From the NCBI GenBank assembly GCA_938743325.2, contig OW568866.1, positions 434,001 through 498,000 of the forward strand: a stretch of 64,000 nucleotides of DNA. The letters are read 5' to 3'. Below the pieces are notes generated by a model. It was not told the DNA's origin. It worked only from the letters and a program-made list of their open reading frames with translations, and searched no databases. Origin of the DNA: Pycnococcus provasolii (Eukaryota > Chlorophyta > Pseudoscourfieldiophyceae > Pseudoscourfieldiales > Pycnococcaceae). The translations under genes were made by a program, and so were the position numbers. Shown here in pieces: positions 38,593-46,743 of the stretch (position 1 is the first letter of the stretch; each line of letters begins with the position of its first letter).

Positions 38593-39319
38593 GGAAGGGG
38601 GGTGGACAAAACCTGGGACAGCCAAGAAACCTGGGACAGCCCTGGTCGGCGAGAATGGTCGCAAAACGAATGAGTCTCAGACCTGGGTCTCAGGGGACTC
38701 CCGACCTGGGCCCCGACCAGAACTCCTTTTTCCAGGGTTCTGGTCGGAAGCCATGAACCAATTGCGCCGTCTTCATGGCGTCCTCCGCACCGGCCTTAAG
38801 GGCGGTGATGTGCGACAACATGGCGCTCACAAGTGTTTGGGGAAGTGCCTGGGCACCAGCCGCACTGCTGTGGCAGCGCAATGCCGCCGCCGACGCTGAT
38901 GCGTGGGCATCATGGGGAGAAGTGTGTCCCCGACCAAATAGGTCGGCGGTCACGTGACGATAACATGGACCTATTTGGTCGGAGACACGTTTTCCCCCAT
39001 GATGCCCACGCATCAGCGTCGGCGGCGGCATTGCGCTGCCACAGCAGTGCGGCTGGTGCCCAGGCACTTCCCCAAACACTTGTGAGCGCCATGTTGTCGC
39101 ACATCACCGCCCTTAAGGCCGGTGCGGAGGACGCCATGAAGACGGCGCAATTGGTTCATGGCTTCCGACCAGAACCCTGGAAAAAGGAGTTCTGGTCGGG
39201 GCCCAGGTCGGGAGTCCCCTGAGACCCAGGTCTGAGACTCATTCGTTTTGCGACCATTCTCGCCGACCAGGGCTGTCCCAGGTTTCTTGGCTGTCCCAGG
39301 TTTTGTCCACCCCCCTTCC
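38593..39319. mobile_element. Foldback MITE related to the pogo-like element
   Basis: This is a 727-bp non-autonomous element that is almost wholly an inverted repeat. The left arm is 38593-38944 and the right arm 38968-39319, each 352 bp, separated by 23 bp. Arms match along nearly all their length, with scattered differences near the centre. It is flanked by TA (38591-38592 and 39320-39321). Its tips, GGAAGGGGGGTGGACAAAAC, resemble those of the 4219-7024 transposon and likewise hold a tandem sub-repeat (AAACCTGGGACAGCC twice). Open frames inside are mirror images of each other and are not genes. Probably mobilised in trans by a pogo-like transposase. Confidence 0.88.
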
Positions 39320-39321
39320 TA

Positions 39322-39969
39322 CTAAGTAGTGACATCACAGAGAGTCGCTCAAGATTGATCTTGAGAGGAATCTTGCAAGAGATGAAGCCTGCAAAACGTT
39401 CCTAGGAAGTACCCAGTACGACTGTATCCATAGACTAAATGTTTAGGGGAGAGGTGTTTCCCAACCACTACGAATACTGGTACTGTTATCTTCCTCTTCG
39501 GCTCTTCGCTTCGTGCTTCCGCCGCTTCGTGCTCCTGGTTTTTCCTCGTCGTCTCGAACCTGATAAAGTAGTCTAAGAACTAAGGTAACCTTAGGTTTCT
39601 CTCCATCAGCAGAGCTCATCTTGAATCTCATCTCACCGGCGACTGCTCACCACATCTATCTTCATCGCTCGATCTCGCTTAAGCCTGGCTCTGGTTAACT
39701 TGACTCTTGTTACTCGCGGGTGGCCTTTTATTTTTGTGAGCCCCACACTTTTGTAAAATTTGTCTCTTGGCTTGTCACTTCGTTAAGGGCAGTTTTCTCG
39801 AAAGAAAACACCTGGCCGGCTGTTTTCTTAAGAAGGTGATTTGTCGTGATTTTGACCTTTTGTGGTAGGAGCAGTAGTGCTACCGTACATACCATAGGCT
39901 GAAAGCCAGTATTGTACTGGAGTACTGAGTGTTCTCGCAGTCACCAGTGTTCACATAGTCATATACACC
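39322..39969. other. Intergenic region upstream of nucleotide-sugar transporter
   Basis: No gene is recognised. A TAAGTAGT sequence occurs on both sides of the foldback element. A GGCCGGC (39824-39830) and CTTAAG (39838-39843) lie about 130 bp upstream of the transporter. A minus-strand ORF of 62 codons at 39443-39631 is not recognised. Confidence 0.45.
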
Positions 39970-40980
39970 ATGCCTGTAGCAAAGCCGTCGGGCGTGCAAA
40001 CGCTCCTTGTCGCGGCGATCTTGACAGTCGCGACGTCGTCGCAGGGACTGCTCACGACGGCGTCTAAGACGCACGACGGCAAGTACGCGTACAACTTTGC
40101 AACCGTGCCGCTGCTTGCAGAAACGCTCAAGCTCGTCGTTAGCGCCGCGCTGCTCTGGCAGAGGCGAGCGACGGCGCGCATCACGCTCGACGTCAAGAGC
40201 GTCGCGATGTTCCCTGTGCCCAGCATCATCTACCTCGTCCACAACAACGTGCAGTTCGTGTTCTTGAGCTACGTGGACCCGAGCACGTACCAGATCCTTG
40301 GCAACCTCAAGATCTTAACCACCGGCGTGCTTCTGCGTGTGTTGCTGGGACGCAAGCTAACTCCTCTGCAGTGGATTGCACTTGGGCTGCTGACCGCCGG
40401 CGCCGCTACCAGCCAGCTCAGCGGCTGTGCCGCAAACGGAGGGAGCTCGCTCAGCGCACCCGCGCTCGGGTACTTCTGGGGCATCGTCAGCGCGTTTTTG
40501 AGTGGCTTTGCCGCCGCGTACACGGAGTTCGTGATGAAGCGCAACTCCGACGACCTGTACTGGCAAAACTGCCAGCTGTATGCATTTGGCACAGTGTTCA
40601 ACTTGATGCGCCTCGCATACGACGGCGTCACGGAAACCACGCCACGCCTTTCCGAGGATGGGCAGCCTCTCCATTGGCTGTTTGACATGCTTCACGGATA
40701 CTCGCTCACCACATGGCTTGTCGTTTCGAATCTCGCCTTCACAGGTTTGCTCGTGAGCTGGATTATGAAGTTTGCCGACTCGATCGTTAAGGTGTACGCA
40801 ACGTCTATGGCCATGCTCGTGACGATGCTGGCGTCCGTGGCATTCTTCGGGCTATCGCCCACACCTCAACTCTTCTTGGGCATCGTCATTGCGAGCGCGA
40901 GTTTGCAGATCTATTACCTGAAGCCCGAAGGTGCCGTGCCCTCGGGGTCGAGTGGTAAGTTGGCGACGGACGAGAAGTAA
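39970..40980 (+). CDS. Nucleotide-sugar transporter, CMP-sialic acid/UDP-galactose type (SLC35A)
   Basis: This is a ten-transmembrane Golgi antiporter that imports a nucleotide sugar in exchange for the nucleoside monophosphate. The 336-residue length fits the SLC35A family. Diagnostic stretches are YNFATVPLLAETLKLVVSA, IIYLVHNNVQFVFLSYVDPS followed by TYQILGNLKILTTGVLLRVL, and FLSGFAAAYTEFVMKRNSDD. The C-terminal SIVKVYATSMAMLVTMLASV is also typical. These match animal CMP-sialic acid and plant CSTR-like transporters. Substrate cannot be fixed from sequence alone (SLC35A members include UDP-Gal and UDP-GlcNAc carriers). A GT29 sialyltransferase 3.7 kb away makes a CMP-sialic-acid-like donor attractive. 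Confidence 0.9.
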   Translation: MPVAKPSGVQTLLVAAILTVATSSQGLLTTASKTHDGKYAYNFATVPLLAETLKLVVSAALLWQRRATARITLDVKSVAMFPVPSIIYLVHNNVQFVFLSYVDPSTYQILGNLKILTTGVLLRVLLGRKLTPLQWIALGLLTAGAATSQLSGCAANGGSSLSAPALGYFWGIVSAFLSGFAAAYTEFVMKRNSDDLYWQNCQLYAFGTVFNLMRLAYDGVTETTPRLSEDGQPLHWLFDMLHGYSLTTWLVVSNLAFTGLLVSWIMKFADSIVKVYATSMAMLVTMLASVAFFGLSPTPQLFLGIVIASASLQIYYLKPEGAVPSGSSGKLATDEK

Positions 40981-41109
40981 AGTAAGTATGTGTGTGATTC
41001 TTTGCGTACGCCATGTAAAAAAAATTGACAAAAAACCAACAACGGACGAACGGCTTGAGTACAACCCAATATGTTTTTATCCACACCAAAAGCACGGTAT
41101 TACACGATT

Positions 41110-41957
41110 TTAGCGGTACGACTTCTGGAATCGCGCACGAGCACCGCGTCCACCGAACTTCTTGCTCTCCTTGCGGCGCGGGTCCGCGACGAGGAGCGTA
41201 CGGTCGTATGCGATCAAGAGATCCTTGATCTCGTTTTTCGCCTGCTCATCCACAAACTTCTGGTAGAAGGCCACCACCGCCTTCGCCACTGCCTGGCGAA
41301 TGGCGTACGCGCGGCTCACGTGTCCACCACCGTTGACGCGGATGCGAATGTCCAGTCCCGCGAAGCGCTCCTTTCCCAAAAGCAGCACCGGCTCGAACAC
41401 CTTATGGCGGAGAATCTCAGGCTGGATGAGCTCAAGCGGAACACCGTTCAGCTTGAGAAGACCCCGTCCACGCTTGGCGAACGCAACCTGTGTAGATTTT
41501 GTTAGGATATTGAGGGGGTTTGGGAGAGGAGAAGAACGTCAGTAAGGTGTGAGTTTCCGATGATGATATGTCGGATCACGCGAGCGCGAGCGCGCTCCTC
41601 TCTGTGTCATCGTCGTCTGTGTCAGCGCAACGCTTGTCTGCCGCCGTCTTTTTCGCGTCGCGTCGCGTCGCGTCGTGTGTTGACAACAACGTCAACACGA
41701 GCAGATGCAAAGAGCTCTGACGCGAGGTCGTCCTATATTCCGTCATCATCACGCCGACGACAACAAGACACGCCTTCCGAAGACAACCACACAAAACAAG
41801 CGCAAACCCATCAACAGACACCCCGACAACAAGACACACAAAGACACAGAGAGAGAGTAGAACGCAACAACACAACAAAAGGGAAGAAAAGACAAGGAAG
41901 AAAAGCACATACCGCGACGGAGGTCTTTTTGCGACCGAAGCACTGCACGCTCTCCAT
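41110..41957 (-). CDS. RPS16: 40S ribosomal protein uS9 (S16), two exons
   Basis: This is the small-subunit ribosomal protein whose C-terminal tail contacts P-site tRNA. Exon 1 is 41913-41957 and encodes [15 protein letters not shown]. Exon 2 is 41110-41487 and encodes [20 protein letters not shown] and onward. The 425-nt intron has donor GTATGT and acceptor ACACAG in phase 0, and the total is 140 residues, near the usual 146. Family signatures are [32 protein letters not shown] and the end [17 protein letters not shown]. An intron right after the first 15 codons is common in ribosomal protein genes of intron-poor algae. It is divergent from eL13 across 279 bp. Confidence 0.95.
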
Positions 41958-42236
41958 GGCCAAAGTTTCTAAAAATCAATACGAAAACTGTCGTGCCAAA
42001 AAAGCCAGGCAGGAGGACGGCACGGCGGCGCCCGTCCGAAGGGAGCTCCCCCCAAGAGGTATCCCCTTCGAGGGATCCATCCCCAAGGCATTCGGTCTCC
42101 AAATCCACGGGAATGCTTGTGGAAGAGGTATCCCCAGAACCTGCTGCTTGGGTTTTCAGGGCCGCCGCCGTCGTCCTCCCCCCCCCCGGTGCCCGGAATA
42201 CGCTCCCTATTTACTAAACATAAAAAATACAGCAAG
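41958..42236. promoter_or_regulatory. Bidirectional promoter of uS9 and eL13
   Basis: A shared 279-bp spacer lies between two head-to-head cytosolic ribosomal protein genes. It holds GGTATCCCC (42058-42066), GGGATCC (42072-42078) and GGTATCCCC (42127-42135). The outer two sites lie about 100 bp from the uS9 and eL13 starts respectively. A C-run precedes the eL13 start. Confidence 0.6.
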
Positions 42237-42890
42237 ATGGTGAAGGGAAACAACGTGATCCCACGCTATGGAAACAAGAAGGACTGGCAGAGGTACATCG
42301 TCACGTGGTTCGACCAGCCAGGACGCAAGGTGCGCCGTCGCCAGGCGCGTAACCGCAAGGCTGCGCAGGTGTTCCCTCGCCCGGTGAGCGGTCTTCTGCG
42401 CCCCATGGCGCACGGCCAGACGCGCCGCTACAACATGAAGATTAAGTCGGGGCGTGGGTTCACGAAGGAGGAGCTTAAGGAGGCTGGCGTTGCGCCTGCG
42501 ATTGCACGCACGATTGGCATTGCCGTCGACCACCGTCGCAAAAACCGCTCGCTCGAGCTGCTGCAGCAAAACGCCGCGCGGCTCAAGGAGTACATGGCGA
42601 AGTTGGTGCTCTTCCCGCGTCGCCAGAGCAAGCCTCGCAAGGGCGACAGCGCGCCGGAGGTGACGGCGACTGCGGACCAGCTCAAGGGCGATCTGATGAA
42701 GATCCGCACGCACGCGCCGGAGGCGATGAAGGCTGTGGAGACGACCACCATCACGGCGGAGCAGAAGGCGTTCAACGCATACCAGAAGCTGCGCATGGAG
42801 CGCATGAACGTGCGACAGGTTGGTGCGCGCAAGAAGCGCGCGGAGGACGAGGCGCGCGAGGCGGAGGAGAAAGCCAAGGCAGCCAAGTAG
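42237..42890 (+). CDS. RPL13: 60S ribosomal protein eL13
   Basis: This is a large-subunit cytosolic ribosomal protein of 217 residues. The start MVKGNNVIPRYGNKKDWQRY at 42237 is preferred; an upstream in-frame extension lies in promoter-like sequence. Family features are VTWFDQPGRKVRRRQARNRK, AAQVFPRPVSGLLRP, YNMKIKSGRGFTKEELKEAG and GIAVDHRRKNRSLELLQQN. The C-terminal Lys/Ala/Glu helix is also typical. No intron is visible. Divergent from uS9, consistent with co-regulation. Confidence 0.95.
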   Translation: MVKGNNVIPRYGNKKDWQRYIVTWFDQPGRKVRRRQARNRKAAQVFPRPVSGLLRPMAHGQTRRYNMKIKSGRGFTKEELKEAGVAPAIARTIGIAVDHRRKNRSLELLQQNAARLKEYMAKLVLFPRRQSKPRKGDSAPEVTATADQLKGDLMKIRTHAPEAMKAVETTTITAEQKAFNAYQKLRMERMNVRQVGARKKRAEDEAREAEEKAKAAK

Positions 42891-43156
42891 ACGACTGTAA
42901 ACATGATGCCAAGGCCTGTGTCTGCTCACTCATTGATGGATTGGGGTTTGACTTCGTCCACCGGTCGTCCGTCCATACGCATTATTCACGTTCACCGCCC
43001 GCCGCGTTTGTAGTTGGCATTGGTGGTGATTTCTATGACAGGGTGCTCTTGGTTGGCGTGGTGAGAGTTCCGCCCCTCCGCTTGCGCTTCGTGTCGTCGT
43101 TGTCGTGGCCATCGTCGCCACCCACATACTGTACATGTCCATGACTTCGGATCTTG

Positions 43157-43200
43157 CTAACCCTAACCCTAACCCTAACCCTAACCCTAACCCTAACCCT
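43157..43200. repeat. (CCCTAA)7 interstitial telomere-like array
   Basis: Seven perfect CCCTAA units lie 267 bp after the eL13 stop and 785 bp before the EF-hand gene. It is the longest perfect array in the window and the only one not close to a start codon. Confidence 0.9.
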
Positions 43201-43376
43201 TGAGAGTGCAAGGTGGGGTTGGTCGTAAAAGCACACCTTTACAGTGGTCCTCCCGTTCTATGCCTATGTAATCCGTCGTTCTACTGTATTTCACCGTTAA
43301 CGTGTTGGTATGCAAGACACTGTACAGTGAACGCGAGATGCAATGGGCCAGTGGGCCAGTGGGGAGGGACTGACGA

Positions 43377-43541
43377 GGTGATGGTGATGGTGGTGGTACA
43401 GTACTGGTGATGGTGATGGAGGTGGTACTGGTGGTGGTCAGGGAGGTGGTACTGGCGATGGTGAGGGAGGTGGAGATGGCGATGGTCAGTAGGTCAGTGA
43501 TGGCGATGGTGAGGGAGGTGGTCAGGGAGGTGGTCAGGAGC
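43377..43541. repeat. GGTGATGG/GGGAGGTGG minisatellite
   Basis: Degenerate tandem units of 8-18 bp (GATGGTGATGG, GGTGGTACTGG, GTGAGGGAGG) run for about 165 bp. They are strongly purine-rich on the plus strand. Confidence 0.8.
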
Positions 43542-43984
43542 GGTTTACATAAGGTAGGTTGATCAAACCCACTTTTCGTGAAAAGAAAGAAAAGGGTGAT
43601 GACAAAGGCTGATGGATGGATGGATTGGATGATTGATGGCGCCACTTCCCTTTTCCACGTGCTTCACTACGATAAACTGATAAAGTTTTGTCTTTCCGAA
43701 ACTGAAAGCAACCCTTTGCTTTTTGGCTTTGGCCTTGGCCTTTGCACTGAAAGCTCTGCTTTGGCCTTTGGCCTTTGCTTTGCGTCTGGGATGGTCTTCA
43801 CTTCTTCTTCGCAATACTTTTTACTTTTTACAGTTGGAAGGACTGGACTTGGTTGGGTTTGGTGGGCCTCTAATAAGCTCTAATAACGTCCTCTTTTTAA
43901 GGCTAGGTTTGGTTCCCACCTTTTCCTCCCGGGGGCCATCACCCCCCTCATCAGTGCGCCTTCACTTTGCCACTTTTGTGCGTC

Positions 43985-44950
43985 ATGCCGCTCGGCCACG
44001 TGTACGGCCAGCACGATACTACACTCGAGGATTATGAAAACATCACAAAAATGGCGGAGAAGAAGTTGGAGAAGGAGCAGGGTTTCCTGACAGTCGACGC
44101 AGCAGTGGACGCGTTTCACGACCTGTCCAGCGATGACGCACGTCGAATCTTTGAAGCGTTTCACCACCTTGACAACGACGCGTCGGGCTACCTCGGCCCC
44201 GTGGAGTGTGAGGGTATACTTGCAGATATGGGATTTGATAGGTCGTTTGTCAAAACCTTCTTCAATCAAGTTGACCACGACAACGACGGTCGCATATCCT
44301 ATCGCGAATTTTTTTTGGCGGAGTTCCTCCAGAAGCCAAACAAACAAACCAAACGCATGTTACTTGAAGCTGCGCACAAGTACAAGCTTGAGCACAACCC
44401 AGCGAAGTTCAAACAAAGCGAAGTGCTCAACATCAAGGAACAGATGGAAAAGATGAAGAAGGAGGAAGCTGAGGCACTATTGAAGAAAGAGGCGAAAGTT
44501 GCAGGGAAGTTCAGCGAGGACGAAATTCAGTCGCTGCTCAACCAGGGCGTCGACCCGGTTGCGGTGGTGGAAGATTTGAGAACCCACGACAAAAAGGAGG
44601 TTGTGATTCAGGAACTGCTCATGTCCATGGCGAAGTTGAAGATACGAAAGCACAGCCAGAAGGCAGGCCGCGTCAACTTCAGGGCTCTGCTAAATAGCTT
44701 CGATTTCTTCGACATGAACAAAAACCACCGCATCTGCCAAGACGAGTTCAAGATGGCCATGTTCATGATCGGCGTTTCGCTCTCGGAGAGAACGGTCAAC
44801 GACATATTCGCTCTCTGGGACAAAGATGGCGACGGACTTGACTACAGCGAGTTTTCGGCGTTGCTCAACTCTAACGACGGCAAGGACAACTGGATTGGAA
44901 CTCATGGCGGGTGGAAGTTTAAGCGCATTCAGATGGATTTGATCCACTAA
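43985..44950 (+). CDS. Calcium-binding EF-hand protein, four EF hands
   Basis: This is a 321-residue protein with two EF-hand pairs separated by a charged helical linker. EF1 is DNDASGYLGPVE and EF2 is DHDNDGRISYREF in the first half (about residues 60-110). The linker (~130-230) is Lys/Glu-rich coiled coil. EF3 is DMNKNHRICQDEF and EF4 is DKDGDGLDYSEF (about 240-300). EF2 and EF4 are canonical. EF1 and EF3 carry substitutions (a Leu in place of the central Ile in EF1; His in place of the Gly in EF3) and may bind weakly. It ends after HGGWKFKRIQ. No kinase or membrane domain is seen, so it is likely a sensor or a cytoskeletal (axonemal) calcium protein. The specific family is not recognised. 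Confidence 0.8.
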   Translation: MPLGHVYGQHDTTLEDYENITKMAEKKLEKEQGFLTVDAAVDAFHDLSSDDARRIFEAFHHLDNDASGYLGPVECEGILADMGFDRSFVKTFFNQVDHDNDGRISYREFFLAEFLQKPNKQTKRMLLEAAHKYKLEHNPAKFKQSEVLNIKEQMEKMKKEEAEALLKKEAKVAGKFSEDEIQSLLNQGVDPVAVVEDLRTHDKKEVVIQELLMSMAKLKIRKHSQKAGRVNFRALLNSFDFFDMNKNHRICQDEFKMAMFMIGVSLSERTVNDIFALWDKDGDGLDYSEFSALLNSNDGKDNWIGTHGGWKFKRIQMDLIH

Positions 44951-45108
44951 ATCAACCGCACGTCACTGCGACGAGATCGCAAACGACACGCATTACTTTT
45001 GATTAATTGTTACAGTCAACAGAGAACATTATTCTTGAGTCTTGACATATACCGTAGTCTATACAGGTACAGTAAGATGATCACACCACCACCACGACAG
45101 GAAGCAAT

Positions 45109-45110
<2 letters not shown>

Positions 45111-45194
<84 letters not shown>
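45111..45194. repeat. (CA)42 microsatellite
   Basis: A pure run of 42 CA dinucleotides lies downstream of the EF-hand gene. It generates an artificial poly-Thr-His open frame. Confidence 0.95.
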
Positions 45195-45196
<2 letters not shown>

Positions 45197-45391
45197 TATA
45201 CACGCAAGCAAAGCAACACGAGCCAGTCCCACGTGCCACGTGCCACGAGAAACATCAAGCAGTTCAAAGAGCACGGACTCATGCCCGTTGGAGGAAATAT
45301 CAAATATGTAATGCCAAAACTCGGCCAGTCAGCGGAGAAGTATACAGTAAGTACTACGATAGACTAGACTATGCAGACTAAAAGGTACGAT

Positions 45392-45556
45392 GAATCAGGT
45401 GGTCAAGTTCGCGGCCGGCCTCGTATTGCAAGACGGTGAATCAGGTGGTCAAGTTCGCGGCCGGCCTCGTATTGCAAGACGGTGATTCAGGTGGTCAAGT
45501 TCGCGGCCGGCCTCGTATTGTAAGACGGTGATTCAGGTGGTCAAGTTCGCGGCCGG
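45392..45556 (+). repeat. 46-bp tandem repeat, 3.6 copies
   Basis: Units start at 45392, 45438, 45484 and a partial one at 45530. They are nearly identical, and the three complete units carry GCGGCCGGCC with an 8-bp palindrome (GGCCGGCC). The array abuts GGATCCC (45560-45566) and ends about 120 bp before the Sel1-protein ATG, so it may be regulatory. Confidence 0.88.
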
Positions 45557-45677
45557 GGTGGATCCCTTGGACGAGGAGCACCCCTTGCATTCTTTGGTAT
45601 TCTTGCATGCGGCCGGCCGCGCGCTTTTCCACTCCCAGTGCACTCCCCAACCACCTTCGATTCTTTCGACGACGACA

Positions 45678-46667
45678 ATGACGACATGGACATGTGACGA
45701 CGCGCGCGTTGACCAACAAGCGATGTCCCCCTCCACCTCCTCTTGTATGCTCCCTTCCTCATCCTCGGGGTCACAGCCTCTATCCGCACCTCTGCTTGCA
45801 TACTTCTTACGCCTGCAAACATGCTTGACCTCCCAAGAAGGGTCTCTCGACGCACAGCAGATGCTCGACCTCGCGCTCCTTCTCATCATACAGGAACACG
45901 GCGCAGAGGCGTGCGCAGGACTGGGACAGACGAAAACAAACACAGACAACTTGCTCAACTCAGGGGCAGCGGCGCAGGCGGCGGCCCTTCTCAAGAAGGC
46001 TGCATCGCCACCACACTCCTTGCCTCGTGCCATCTCCGCACTCGGCACGCTGTACAGCTTCGGGTGGGGAGTGCCGAAAGACGACGTGCGTGCACTTCAG
46101 CTCTTCGAGGAGGCTGCCGTCGCCGGCGATGCCGAGGGTATGGTTGAGTTGGGACTCACCTTGCTCGACAGTGCGAGCGTCGAGAACTTCCACCAACGGA
46201 AAGAACGCGCGCGTGCTCTGTTTGCCGACGCTTTCGAACGAGGTTGTCCCCGCGCGGCGACAGCTCTCGCCGACCTCCTTCGTGATAACGAGGACAACGA
46301 CGTCGACGAAACGTTAGAAGTGTTCCGTTTGTACGACGAGGCGGCTAGGCAGGGTGACGCCGTGGCAGCTTGCAACTGTGCATATCTGTGTGGTCTCGAG
46401 GCGCAGCAGAAAGTTTCCACGGGCGACTCCGGCAAGTGGAAGAGTGCCGCCGACTATCTGCAGATGGCTGCCGACCGTGGGCTCGTTCGCGCGAAGTGCA
46501 ATCTTGCAAGCCTGCTCGAGCATGGCCTCGGCTGCGAGCCGAACGCTGAGAGGGCGGCGACGCTCTATGCTGAGGCTGGGTCGCTCTTCGAGGCGCTCAA
46601 GGTGCACGGGGCACCCGGTGGAGCACAAAATGGGAGGGGCGGCACAAACGTGTGTTTTATTGAGTAG
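45678..46667 (+). CDS. Sel1-like (TPR-like) repeat protein
   Basis: This is a 329-residue protein of Sel1-like repeats, short helix pairs that scaffold protein complexes (for example in ER quality control). Repeats seen after residue ~105 include AISALGTLYSFGWGVPKDDV, RALQLFEEAAVAGDAEGMVE, ARALFADAFERGCPRAATAL and RLYDEAARQGDAVAACNCAY. ADYLQMAADRGLVRAKCNLA and ASLLEHGLGCEPNAERAATL follow. There is no signal peptide in the chosen frame. The frame stays open upstream into the 46-bp repeat array, but the first ATG is 45678, and a GGATCCC site sits 112 bp before it. Specific partner unknown. Confidence 0.82.
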   Translation: MTTWTCDDARVDQQAMSPSTSSCMLPSSSSGSQPLSAPLLAYFLRLQTCLTSQEGSLDAQQMLDLALLLIIQEHGAEACAGLGQTKTNTDNLLNSGAAAQAAALLKKAASPPHSLPRAISALGTLYSFGWGVPKDDVRALQLFEEAAVAGDAEGMVELGLTLLDSASVENFHQRKERARALFADAFERGCPRAATALADLLRDNEDNDVDETLEVFRLYDEAARQGDAVAACNCAYLCGLEAQQKVSTGDSGKWKSAADYLQMAADRGLVRAKCNLASLLEHGLGCEPNAERAATLYAEAGSLFEALKVHGAPGGAQNGRGGTNVCFIE

Positions 46668-46743
46668 ACAAATATTTTTCGTTAGATGTTGTTAAAAGAA
46701 AGGTTGTGTGAAAGTCTGTTGATGCAAAATGGCTGTGTTGATT

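Larger units (their letters stand above)
42891..43984. other. Repeat-rich intergenic region
   Basis: It contains a CCCTAA array (43157-43200) and a GGTGATGG-type minisatellite (about 43377-43541). A patch of GGCCTTTGG-like repeats lies at about 43718-43790. Open frames here follow the repeats and are not believed. Confidence 0.6.

Noticed and set aside
38690-39222. Two ~129-codon open frames on opposite strands with the same protein sequence
   Set aside because: They are mirror images created by the two arms of the foldback element, not genes.
43193-43645. Ser/Thr-rich 150-codon frame
   Set aside because: It follows the GGTGATGG minisatellite and has no non-repeat content of note.
44999-45367. 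A 122-codon frame with a long Thr-His run
   Set aside because: It is generated by the (CA)42 microsatellite. The non-repeat end before a GTAAGT site is too short to call an exon.
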